Assembly (NCBI RefSeq): GCF_003284585.1
Contig: NZ_QKRX01000003.1
Coordinates: 2,540-66,539, forward strand
From: Nitrincola tibetensis
GTDB lineage: Bacteria; Pseudomonadota; Gammaproteobacteria; Pseudomonadales; Balneatricaceae
Direction of reading: 5' to 3'
DNA length: 64,000 nucleotides
The notes under the pieces were generated by a model. It made no database searches. It had not been told where the DNA came from and worked only from the letters and a program-made list of their open reading frames with translations. Shown here piece after piece: positions 43,596-51,952 of this stretch. A program made the translations under genes and the position numbers. Position 1 is the first letter of the stretch. The number at the start of each line of letters is the position of its first letter.

Positions 43596-45431
43596 TTAAT
43601 CCAGCAAAGAAATATCACGAACAGCGCCTTTATCCGCTGAGGTGACCAGTTTTGCATAGGCCTTAAGTGCGGCCGATACTTTGCGTGGTCGCTCATCCGC
43701 AGGCTTCCAACCTAAACGGTCGCGTTCGGCACGGCGTATCGCCAGCTCTTCATCACTTAAGAGCACATCAATGCGTCGATTTGGAATGTCGATGCGGATA
43801 CGATCCCCATTTTGTACAAGACCGATGGCACCACCTGCTGCGGCTTCCGGTGACACGTGACCAATCGACAGCCCTGATGTACCGCCCGAAAAGCGTCCAT
43901 CGGTTAATAAAGCACAGTCTTTACCCAAGCCTTTCGACTTAAGATAAGACGTGGGGTAGAGCATCTCCTGCATGCCCGGCCCACCTTTTGGACCTTCGTA
44001 ACGAACAATCACAACATCGCCTGCTTTAACTTTATCTTCGAGAATATGGGCAACGGCCTGATCTTGTGATTCGGTAATGTGGGCTGGACCTTCAAACACC
44101 ATAATGGAGTCATCAACACCTGCAGTTTTTACAACACAACCGTCCTCGGCAATGTTACCAAATAAAACAGCCAAGCCTCCTTCCTGCGAGAAGGCGTGCT
44201 CGCCAGAGCGGATACAGCCATTTTCACGGTCGCCATCTAGGGTAGGCCAACGAGTTGATTGACTGAAGGCAACCTGAGTTGGAATGCCCGCAGGACCCGC
44301 CTTGTAAAACTCAAGGACTTCGGGTGATGGGCTGCGCATGATATCCCAAGTTTCTAAGGCTTCTTTCATCGAAGTGCTATGCACCGTAGGGAGATCAGAG
44401 TGGAGTTTGCCTGCTCTGTCCAGCTCACCAAGAATCGCAAAGATACCGCCGGCGCGGTGTACATCTTCGATATGATATTTTGGCGTGTTAGGCGCGACTT
44501 TACATAGCTGTGGAACACTGCGTGAAAGTCGATCAATGTCTTTTAAATCAAACGCAATTTCACCCTCGATGGCAATAGCCAACAAGTGCAGAATCGTATT
44601 GGTTGATCCGCCCATGGCAATGTCTAGAGACATGGCGTTTTCAAAGGCTTTGAAGTTGGCAATGTTACGAGGCAATACCGAGGTGTCGTCCTGCTCGTAA
44701 TAACGCTTTGCCAGTTCGACGATGCGGTGTCCTGCCTCTTCAAACAAACGGCGGCGATCGCTGTGAGTGGCTAGGGTCGTGCCATTTCCCGGCAGCGACA
44801 GACCTAAGGCTTCCGTTAAGCAGTTCATTGAGTTGGCAGTAAACATACCAGAACAAGAACCGCAAGTTGGACAGGCTGAGCGCTCGTATTCAGCGACCAT
44901 TTCATCGCTTGCGCTGTCGTCAGCGGCAATGACCATCGCATCAACTAAATCAAGTTTGTGCTCTGAAAGCTTGGTTTTACCCGCTTCCATGGGGCCGCCC
45001 GAGACAAAGATCACTGGGATGTTCAAACGCATGGCCGCCATAAGCATTCCCGGTGTAATCTTATCGCAGTTTGAAATACAGATAAGGGCATCGGCACAGT
45101 GTGCGTTGACCATGTATTCAACCGAGTCGGCAATAATGTCCCGTGATGGCAATGAGTAGAGCATGCCGTCGTGACCCATGGCGATACCATCGTCAACGGC
45201 AATCGTGTTGAATTCTTTCGCCACGCCACCCGCTTTTTCTACCTCGCGTGCAACCAGTTGTCCCATGTCTTTTAAGTGAACATGGCCTGGAACGAATTGA
45301 GTAAATGAGTTGGCAATCGCGATAATTGGCTTTTGAAAATCATCATCTTTCATTCCGGTGGCACGCCAAAGTGCGCGAGCACCCGCCATATTACGGCCAG
45401 CTGTGGAGGTCTTGGAGCGATACGCAGGCAT
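43596..45431 (-). CDS. ilvD: Dihydroxy-acid dehydratase IlvD
   Basis: 611 residues. Converts dihydroxy acids to 2-keto acids in valine, leucine and isoleucine synthesis. Iron-sulfur cysteines are visible in [12 protein letters not shown] and [39 protein letters not shown] closes the active site. Length is normal. Confidence 0.97.
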   Translation of the reverse strand: MPAYRSKTSTAGRNMAGARALWRATGMKDDDFQKPIIAIANSFTQFVPGHVHLKDMGQLVAREVEKAGGVAKEFNTIAVDDGIAMGHDGMLYSLPSRDIIADSVEYMVNAHCADALICISNCDKITPGMLMAAMRLNIPVIFVSGGPMEAGKTKLSEHKLDLVDAMVIAADDSASDEMVAEYERSACPTCGSCSGMFTANSMNCLTEALGLSLPGNGTTLATHSDRRRLFEEAGHRIVELAKRYYEQDDTSVLPRNIANFKAFENAMSLDIAMGGSTNTILHLLAIAIEGEIAFDLKDIDRLSRSVPQLCKVAPNTPKYHIEDVHRAGGIFAILGELDRAGKLHSDLPTVHSTSMKEALETWDIMRSPSPEVLEFYKAGPAGIPTQVAFSQSTRWPTLDGDRENGCIRSGEHAFSQEGGLAVLFGNIAEDGCVVKTAGVDDSIMVFEGPAHITESQDQAVAHILEDKVKAGDVVIVRYEGPKGGPGMQEMLYPTSYLKSKGLGKDCALLTDGRFSGGTSGLSIGHVSPEAAAGGAIGLVQNGDRIRIDIPNRRIDVLLSDEELAIRRAERDRLGWKPADERPRKVSAALKAYAKLVTSADKGAVRDISLLD

Positions 45432-45573
45432 GTTGTTATCCTTTGCTTAGGGTTCACGAGCTATTTTTATCAGTATAACAGATTCAAACACAGTCCTGAG
45501 TATACCAAAGACAGCCTTGTTTCAAGAGAGGTTGACGACTATTCTGTCACTTTTTGAGCAGGTAAATTCACCT

Positions 45574-45834
45574 ATGACCATTCGAGTTGATAAAAAAGAA
45601 ATTCGTAAAGATCCTTTCCTGCGTTTCTGTATGAAAACAGGCATTCCCTTATCCATATTGGCTGTGTTGTTACTTTGGGGGGGCGGGTATTTGCCATTTC
45701 CCTATGTGAATGTCTTGTTTGTGTTGACCACCTCTCTGGCCATTCTTATAGGCTTAGCCTACAACGTCCGTTTTGTGATGCTATCGGTTCGATCTATTCG
45801 TGAACAAGAAGAGCAAGCAAAACTGAAAAAGTAG
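45574..45834 (+). CDS. Small two-TM membrane protein
   Basis: 86 residues. Basic N-terminus (MTIRVDKKEIRKD), two helices (TGIPLSILAVLLLWGGGYLP; NVLFVLTTSLAILIGLAYNV) and a charged C-terminal tail. No named family recognised. It lies divergent from ilvD and before the PepSY/two-component operon. Confidence 0.65.
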   Translation: MTIRVDKKEIRKDPFLRFCMKTGIPLSILAVLLLWGGGYLPFPYVNVLFVLTTSLAILIGLAYNVRFVMLSVRSIREQEEQAKLKK

Positions 45835-45940
45835 GGCAAGGCTTGAGCTGTTCAGAAGCGATTCATCTGGACTCATTTAGGATTAGTTTTAACGCTAAAT
45901 CTTAAATGTTCGGGTATTGTTCTGAACGGAGGATCCATGA

Positions 45941-46228
45941 ATGCCATCAACGTTGTTGAATGAAGGGCGACGTAAGCTCATATCGATATCACTCTTATGT
46001 TTAGCTGTCGTTCCCTTGATGTTTGTTTCTGTTGCCACGGTCGCCAATTCACCCGTTAGTCTGAAACAAGCAACCGAAATTGCTCAGAAGACCTTTGGTG
46101 GGCAAGTACTCAAAGCGGAAGAGGATGAGGCCAGTGGGGATAAGGTATATCACATACGCATCGTCAATGAAGGACGTGTTAGAGATGTGCAAATCAAGGC
46201 GAGTACGGGTGAAATCATTGCACCGTAG
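45941..46228 (+). CDS. Small exported PepSY-domain protein
   Basis: 95 residues. A signal peptide or membrane anchor (SISLLCLAVVPLMFVSVATV) then one PepSY domain (VSLKQATEIAQKTFGGQVLK). GGAGG lies eight bases upstream of the ATG. An ATG four bases earlier has the wrong frame. It precedes a response regulator by 15 bases, so it is probably the periplasmic partner of the sensor kinase. Confidence 0.85.
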   Translation: MPSTLLNEGRRKLISISLLCLAVVPLMFVSVATVANSPVSLKQATEIAQKTFGGQVLKAEEDEASGDKVYHIRIVNEGRVRDVQIKASTGEIIAP

Positions 46229-46243
46229 GGTAAGGGCATAGGC

Positions 46244-46930
46244 ATGAAATTGTTGATTGTTGAAGATGATCCGGATTTACGTCGGCAGTTGGTCTCTATT
46301 TTAGCCGACAAAGGCTATACCGTTGAGGAGTGTGCTGAAGGTAAAGATGCCGTTTTTCAAGGACAAGAGTATGACTACGATGTGGCCATTGTCGATCTAG
46401 GGTTACCAGGCCTATCGGGAATGGAGGTCATTCGAGCTTGGCGTCAACAGCAGCGAGATTTTCCTGTGCTTATTTTAACAGCACGAGGTCACTGGCAGGA
46501 TAAGGTTGAAGGATTGGAAGCGGGAGCCGATGACTATTTGGTTAAGCCCTTTCAGCCAGAGGAGCTAATTGCTCGATTAAATGCATTGGTGAGACGCGCG
46601 GCAGGTCATGCTAAGCCTCAGCTTACGTTTGGGCCAATCACCTTGGATACGGTGAGCCGTGTTGTATGCTTGAACGATGAAGAGGTTCGTTTGACTAGCT
46701 ATGAGTATAGAACAGTCGAATACTTGATGCTGAATGCGGGTAAAACGATTTCTAAAACTGAATTAACAGAGCATCTTTACCATCAGGACTTTGATCGTGA
46801 CAGCAATGTGCTTGAGGTCTTTGTACGTCGTTTACGGCAAAAGCTCGACCCAGATCAGTCATTACAGCCAATTATGACGGTGAGAGGCTTAGGTTACCGA
46901 TTTAACCCGGATATTAAGACGCAGCCTTGA
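46244..46930 (+). CDS. OmpR-family response regulator (PhoP/QseB-like)
   Basis: 228 residues. Receiver with phospho-Asp in VAIVDLGLPGLSG and DDYLVKPFQPEE; winged helix with TSYEYRTVEYLMLNAGK and LEVFVRRLRQKLD. Overlaps the kinase start by four bases. Together with the PepSY gene it forms an envelope-sensing operon; the signal is unknown. Confidence 0.92.
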   Translation: MKLLIVEDDPDLRRQLVSILADKGYTVEECAEGKDAVFQGQEYDYDVAIVDLGLPGLSGMEVIRAWRQQQRDFPVLILTARGHWQDKVEGLEAGADDYLVKPFQPEELIARLNALVRRAAGHAKPQLTFGPITLDTVSRVVCLNDEEVRLTSYEYRTVEYLMLNAGKTISKTELTEHLYHQDFDRDSNVLEVFVRRLRQKLDPDQSLQPIMTVRGLGYRFNPDIKTQP

Positions 46931-48294
46931 AATTAAAATTGATTCCGCGCTCGTTACAAGCCCGTTTGTTATGGGCTTCTTTCATTTTACTGCCCTTAGT
47001 CATTGCCGCCGCAGCGATTGCACTGCAGCGATCCTTCTATGATAGCTTAGTGACTTCCGAGCAATCTCAAGCACAATTGCAGGTGTATGTTATTCTTAGC
47101 TCGGTAGAGTTACTTGAGAATCAGCCAGTGTTGCCTGAATTACTCCCTGAACCTGACTTCATGAGGCCAGATTCGGGTGTGTATGGTTACATGAGTAACC
47201 CTTCAGGAGACGTTTTATGGCGCTCATTGTCGGCTCAGTTTTTGGCAAAAGATATAGAGGAAAAAAGTTTAAAAGGACGTTACCCAGATCCTGGGCAGAT
47301 GCATTTCCGATATTTAAGGCAGCAAGGCTATTTTTTGATGCAATATCCTGTTGTTTGGGAGTCGCCAGAGGGTGATCTTGACTTTATGGTATCTGTATTA
47401 CGGTCAGATCTGTCGGTTGATGAGCAAATGTTGGGGTTTAAAACTCGTTTATGGGGGTGGTTGTCGGGTGTTTTCTTACTGGCGCTTTTTGTTCAGTATG
47501 TGATCATGCGTTGGGGGTTAAAACCCTTACATCAATTAGCGGACGATCTTAATCGTATAGAAAAAGGTGATGCCGAAGGCTTGACGGGTATATACCCTCT
47601 TGAAGTGCAGGCCGTTACCGATAATCTTAATCAGCTTATTAAAAGTGAACGCCAGCAGCGAGAGCGCTATCGCAATACACTTGCCGACTTGGCTCACAGC
47701 CTTAAAACACCCTTGGCGGTGATTGCTGGTGCGAGTAACGAAAAGCTCGATGACCAAGCCTACAAGCAATTAATTGAGGAGCAAGCTCAACGCATGGGAC
47801 AGATAGTTCAGTATCAATTATCCCGTTCGGTTAAGTCTCAAAGTCGCTTGTTGGTTAAACCCATTAAAATATCGCCTGTTGTACAGCGTATTGGCGGTGT
47901 TTTATTGAAAGTCTATGCCGAGAAACAAATTCAGTTTGAAAATAAGGTCTCAGAAGCAGCTGAATTCCAAGGTGATGAAAGTGACTTGATGGAGCTGCTT
48001 GGTAACTTAATGGAAAATGCCTGTAAATATGGTAAACGCCGTGTCCGAGTGACCTCTTATACTACGCGTAATGGGGTGTTATTGATGATAGAGGATGACG
48101 GTAATGGTATTTTGCCAGAAGAGTCGCGGGTGATTTTAGAAAGGGGCAAGCGTATGGACACCTCGACCAGTGGGCAAGGAATAGGCCTTGCTGTGACCGT
48201 TGATATCCTGAGCAGTTACGGTGGGGCGTTGGAGGCAGATAACTCGCCGGAATTAGGTGGTGCACGCTTTCGCATGATGATTCCTCTGGCGTAA
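46927..48294 (+). CDS. Sensor histidine kinase (PhoQ-like)
   Basis: 455 residues. TM1 near 13-32, TM2 near 178-198, HAMP-like linker, HisKA with LADLAHSLKTPLAVIAG, then HATPase motifs NLMENACKYG, DDGNGI and GQGIGLAVT. TTG start overlapping the regulator stop. Confidence 0.9.
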   Translation: MKLKLIPRSLQARLLWASFILLPLVIAAAAIALQRSFYDSLVTSEQSQAQLQVYVILSSVELLENQPVLPELLPEPDFMRPDSGVYGYMSNPSGDVLWRSLSAQFLAKDIEEKSLKGRYPDPGQMHFRYLRQQGYFLMQYPVVWESPEGDLDFMVSVLRSDLSVDEQMLGFKTRLWGWLSGVFLLALFVQYVIMRWGLKPLHQLADDLNRIEKGDAEGLTGIYPLEVQAVTDNLNQLIKSERQQRERYRNTLADLAHSLKTPLAVIAGASNEKLDDQAYKQLIEEQAQRMGQIVQYQLSRSVKSQSRLLVKPIKISPVVQRIGGVLLKVYAEKQIQFENKVSEAAEFQGDESDLMELLGNLMENACKYGKRRVRVTSYTTRNGVLLMIEDDGNGILPEESRVILERGKRMDTSTSGQGIGLAVTVDILSSYGGALEADNSPELGGARFRMMIPLA

Positions 48295-48315
48295 CTTCGA
48301 ATTTCGCCAGAGGAA
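48281..48315. terminator. Convergent terminator between kinase gene and argA
   Basis: TTCCTCTGGCG (48281-48291) pairs perfectly with CGCCAGAGGAA (48305-48315). The stem spans the kinase stop codon. A TTTAAAGCGCTTTAAA palindrome follows at the argA end. Confidence 0.75.
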
Positions 48316-48322
48316 CACAGGT

Positions 48323-49675
48323 TTAAAGCGCTTTAAAAAACACCTTGGAGTTACGTTGGAAGTTATACAAGGCTTTTTTCTCACCGGGTAAGTCATCTAG
48401 GGGAGCTGGTTTAAAACCTCGCTCTACAAACCAATGAGCGGTGCGCGTTGTTAACACAAACAAAGACTTGAGACCCAGCTCATGTGCTCGAGCTTCAATG
48501 GCTTCTAATAAACGATCACCTCGCTCCCCCCCGCGGTATTGGTTATCGATGGCAACACACGCCAGTTCACCGACCTTGTCTTCAAGGAAGGGATATAAAG
48601 CAGCACAGCCAATAATGACATTATCGCGCTCAACCAGTGTAAAGCGTTCTATTTCAGCTTCCAAACGTTCTCGGGAGCGTCTGACTAATACGCCCTGAGA
48701 CTCCAGTGGCGCGATTAACTCAAGAATTCCGCCGACATCATCGATACTTGCTTGACGAATTTGCTCATACGACTCTTTAATCACCATGGTGCCGGAACCA
48801 TCGCGTGTAAAGAGTTCGGCAAGGAGTGCTCCATCCTGTTGATAGCTGATTAAATGACAGCGTGGCACATTGTGTTCGCAGGCATCGGCGGCGGCTTGGA
48901 GTAGTCGAGCCGTTTCAGAATAGGCTAGGCTGACATCTTCAATGCGAGACAAGTACTGAGATACCATTCGCTTCGCGGTTGCGACCAATAGTTCACTGCG
49001 TAGGTCGCCTCGGCTGTCGCGTATCCCGTCTTCACTACCAAATAAAATGAGTTTATCCGCCTTGAGCGCAATTGCGGTGCGTGTCGCAACTTCCTCCACT
49101 GACAGATTAAAAATTTCCCCTGTCGGCGAAAAGCCAAGGTTTGAAATTAAGACAATGTTGTTGAGGTCTAATTGTTGATTGATGGCTTTATGGTCGACTC
49201 GACGAGGCTCACCCGTGTGGCCTAAGTCAACACCATCAACAACCCCTGCGGGTTTAGCCGTCACAAAGTTGCCACTGCACACTCGAATTCTAGAGCCATG
49301 CATGGGCGTATTCGATAAACCCATTGAAAATAGCGCTTCTAATTCTGCACGAAGCACACCTGCGGCCTCGATAACACAGCTGAGTGTATCGCTATCGGTG
49401 ATGCGCTGGTGATGGTGAAGTCGAGTGGGAATGTTTCGTTGCTGTAAGCGCGTTTCAATCTGAGGGCGTGAACCATAAACAACGACTAGTCTGACATCAA
49501 GGCTATTGAGTAGCGCAATATCATGAATAATATTGGTTAGGTTAGGATCATCCAGTGCTTCTCCACTGAGCATCAAGACAAAGGTTTTTTCACGATGAGC
49601 ATTGATGTAAGGAGACGAGTGCCTAAACCAGTTTACGTATTGCAGTGCGTCTTGTGTTGAAGAGGGTTTATTCAC
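48323..49675 (-). CDS. argA: N-acetylglutamate synthase ArgA
   Basis: 450 residues. N-terminal amino-acid-kinase-like domain (KTFVLMLSGEALDD, VVVYGSRPQIETRL) binds arginine for feedback. C-terminal GNAT domain (ACVAIDNQYRGGERGDRLLE) does the acetyl transfer. First step of arginine synthesis. Full length for the gammaproteobacterial type. Confidence 0.95.
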   Translation of the reverse strand: MNKPSSTQDALQYVNWFRHSSPYINAHREKTFVLMLSGEALDDPNLTNIIHDIALLNSLDVRLVVVYGSRPQIETRLQQRNIPTRLHHHQRITDSDTLSCVIEAAGVLRAELEALFSMGLSNTPMHGSRIRVCSGNFVTAKPAGVVDGVDLGHTGEPRRVDHKAINQQLDLNNIVLISNLGFSPTGEIFNLSVEEVATRTAIALKADKLILFGSEDGIRDSRGDLRSELLVATAKRMVSQYLSRIEDVSLAYSETARLLQAAADACEHNVPRCHLISYQQDGALLAELFTRDGSGTMVIKESYEQIRQASIDDVGGILELIAPLESQGVLVRRSRERLEAEIERFTLVERDNVIIGCAALYPFLEDKVGELACVAIDNQYRGGERGDRLLEAIEARAHELGLKSLFVLTTRTAHWFVERGFKPAPLDDLPGEKKALYNFQRNSKVFFKAL

Positions 49676-49772
49676 AATCAGGCCTAATCTAGGTTCAGTA
49701 AGTGCGTTGAATCTCTATTGATACCACATTTCAATAGAAATCCAACGCATTTTAGATCAGACCAGAAAACTT

Positions 49773-51038
49773 CTACAGAAAAATGGCACTCAATATAAAG
49801 AAAATAATAATGGATAATAAGGCACCTGCTGGCAGGGTGACAATCCAAGATATGAAAATCGTACCAATAATCCGCAGGTTCAACGCGGCCATCCCTCGAG
49901 CAAGACCCACACCTAGCACTGCACCCACGAGTGTATGAGTGGTTGAAATGGGCAAGCCTGTACCCGAAGCGACCACCACGGTACCTGCTGCTGCTAGTGT
50001 TGCCGCAAAACCACGACTTGGTGTTAGCTCTGTGATGTTTTGGCCAACAGTTGCAATGACTTTGTGGCCATACATGATGAGCCCGGCAACAATACCGCCT
50101 CCACCGAGTAACAGTATCCAAGAGGGCATGATTGACCGAGAGGCGACTTCTCCTCCCGATTGCACAACGCTAACAACGGCTGCCAGTGGGCCAACCGCAT
50201 TGGCTACGTCGTTGGAGCCATGTGCAAATGCCATTGCGCAAGCGGTAAACAGCATTAAGATGGCAAAAATTTTCTCTACATTTGTGAAGTGGAAGTCTTT
50301 ATCGTCATCTGGATTCGGATTGATTCGTTTAATCATAAGGATGCCGACTCCCATTGAAATAAGCCCAATCACTGCTGAGGCAAAGCTTGCTTGTGTATAG
50401 CTCAAGTCGAGTCCAATGTGCGTTAAGCCCTTGGTAAAGGTAACCATTGAAATAATGAAGCCCACTAGGAAAATGTAAAAAGGCACATAGCGTTTGGCAT
50501 TTTCGTACGGGTTTTCCGTACTTAGAATAAGATATTGGACGCTTCGGAACAGCCAAAAGGCGATAAAGCCTGCTGTCAGAGGTGAAATAATCCAACTGGC
50601 GGCAATGGTGCCGATTTTATTCCAATGAACGGCTTCGACGGCAATGCCGACGGCCGCAAATCCGACAATGGCACCAACAATGGAATGGGTGGTCGAAACC
50701 GGCCAGCCGAAGTGAGTGGCCACTAACAGCCAAATCCCTGCCGCTAATAATGCTGACATCATCCCAAAGACAAGAAGGTCTGGAGAGTCAGCCAGCAACT
50801 CTGCATCGGTGATGCCACTGCGAATCGTCGCAGTGACAGCCCCTCCTGCTAAATAGGCGCCCGCAAACTCAAAAATGATGGCAATCATAATAGCTTGTTT
50901 TAAAGTAATGGCTTTTGAGCCAACGGAGGTTCCCATGGCATTCGCCACATCATTGGCACCGACACCCCAGGCCATAAAAAAACCGAAACAGCAGGCAATG
51001 ACGATTAACATTGTGCCGTGTTGAGCAATAACATCCAT
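49773..51038 (-). CDS. pit: PiT-family inorganic phosphate transporter
   Basis: 421 residues with about ten helices and two PiT signatures: AWGVGANDVANAMGTSVG and MAFAHGSNDVANAVGPLAA. Low-affinity, ion-coupled phosphate uptake. It follows the DUF47 gene by 28 bases in the same operon. Confidence 0.95.
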   Translation of the reverse strand: MDVIAQHGTMLIVIACCFGFFMAWGVGANDVANAMGTSVGSKAITLKQAIMIAIIFEFAGAYLAGGAVTATIRSGITDAELLADSPDLLVFGMMSALLAAGIWLLVATHFGWPVSTTHSIVGAIVGFAAVGIAVEAVHWNKIGTIAASWIISPLTAGFIAFWLFRSVQYLILSTENPYENAKRYVPFYIFLVGFIISMVTFTKGLTHIGLDLSYTQASFASAVIGLISMGVGILMIKRINPNPDDDKDFHFTNVEKIFAILMLFTACAMAFAHGSNDVANAVGPLAAVVSVVQSGGEVASRSIMPSWILLLGGGGIVAGLIMYGHKVIATVGQNITELTPSRGFAATLAAAGTVVVASGTGLPISTTHTLVGAVLGVGLARGMAALNLRIIGTIFISWIVTLPAGALLSIIIFFILSAIFL

Positions 51039-51066
51039 ACAACTATCTCAGAAAGTAAGAAAAATA

Positions 51067-51747
51067 TTATTTGGCAAGCAATTGTTGCAAGCGACTGCCC
51101 ACAACCTGTGCTCGGTTCGAAAGATCTCCGATCCAATCAATGGTCTTGTATAAAAACATGACATCAATCGGATTGAACTCCTTTTCAACGGTAAATAATG
51201 AAGCGCGCAGTGCACGCTCTTTTTCATCGGTTGCATGCTCTAAACGATCAAGCTCGCTGATTAAGCGCTGAACAATTTTGACTTCGTGACCACGAAATCC
51301 GGTTTCTAGCAGTTCGTCTAATTCATTCAAGGCAGTGACAGCTTGTTCGGTGGTTTGCACGGCAATTTCAACAAAGGCCATGAGTTCTTCGCTCAAGACT
51401 GCTGGGATTTCCATGCGCCGCCCAACCATCAGGCCCGCAATGTCCTTGGCACGGTTTGCAACCTTATCTTGGGTTCTTAACAACTCGAGAAGATCATTTC
51501 GAGGAACGGGTAGAAACAAATTGCCAGGTAAGTTTTGGCGAATTTCTCGCTTCATCTTATCGGCTTCGCCTTCCATAACCGCAATACGCTGTTGGCACGC
51601 ATCAGCGGTCTCCCAATCTTTGATCAGAATGGCTTTAATAAATGGGATAAGCTCTGCTGCTGCCGCTTGAGACTTTGCTATATGTTCTTGCATTGGCTTA
51701 AAGGGGGAGCGGCCAAACATTTGTGTGATTGGGTTTTTGCTAACCAT
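51067..51747 (-). CDS. DUF47/TIGR00153 PhoU-like protein
   Basis: 226 residues, all-helical. MKREIRQNLPGNLFLPVPRN and DLLELLRTQDKVANRAKDIA fit the DUF47 family found before pit genes. Thought to regulate the transporter. No membrane segment. Confidence 0.92.
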   Translation of the reverse strand: MVSKNPITQMFGRSPFKPMQEHIAKSQAAAAELIPFIKAILIKDWETADACQQRIAVMEGEADKMKREIRQNLPGNLFLPVPRNDLLELLRTQDKVANRAKDIAGLMVGRRMEIPAVLSEELMAFVEIAVQTTEQAVTALNELDELLETGFRGHEVKIVQRLISELDRLEHATDEKERALRASLFTVEKEFNPIDVMFLYKTIDWIGDLSNRAQVVGSRLQQLLAK

Positions 51748-51832
51748 ATGGGAGGGTTCCTAGAGTTAAGCTAAAGTGTAATGGTCAAATTATACTCGCT
51801 CACTCAGTCGATGTAATTAAAACTTAATAAAA

Positions 51833-51851
51833 GTGTCATGAAGATGTCATC
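51833..51851 (+). promoter_or_regulatory. Candidate Pho box
   Basis: GTGTCATGAAGATGTCATC carries two TGTCAT repeats 11 bases apart, the spacing of PhoB half-sites. It lies in the divergent promoter region between the pit operon and glnE. The orientation faces glnE; a role in phosphate control of pit is inferred. Confidence 0.55.
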
Positions 51852-51952
51852 TTTCATTCGCTGCATTGATCTATATGAAATGTAGGTTTAAAAACCACGC
51901 ACGTCTGATATTCTCTTTACCTTAACTTCGGCATAGCACAGGGGAATTCATT

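Noticed and set aside
49684-50121. 145-codon minus-strand frame
   Set aside because: It overlaps pit in another frame with a Cys/His/Arg-rich composition; pit is clearly the real gene.
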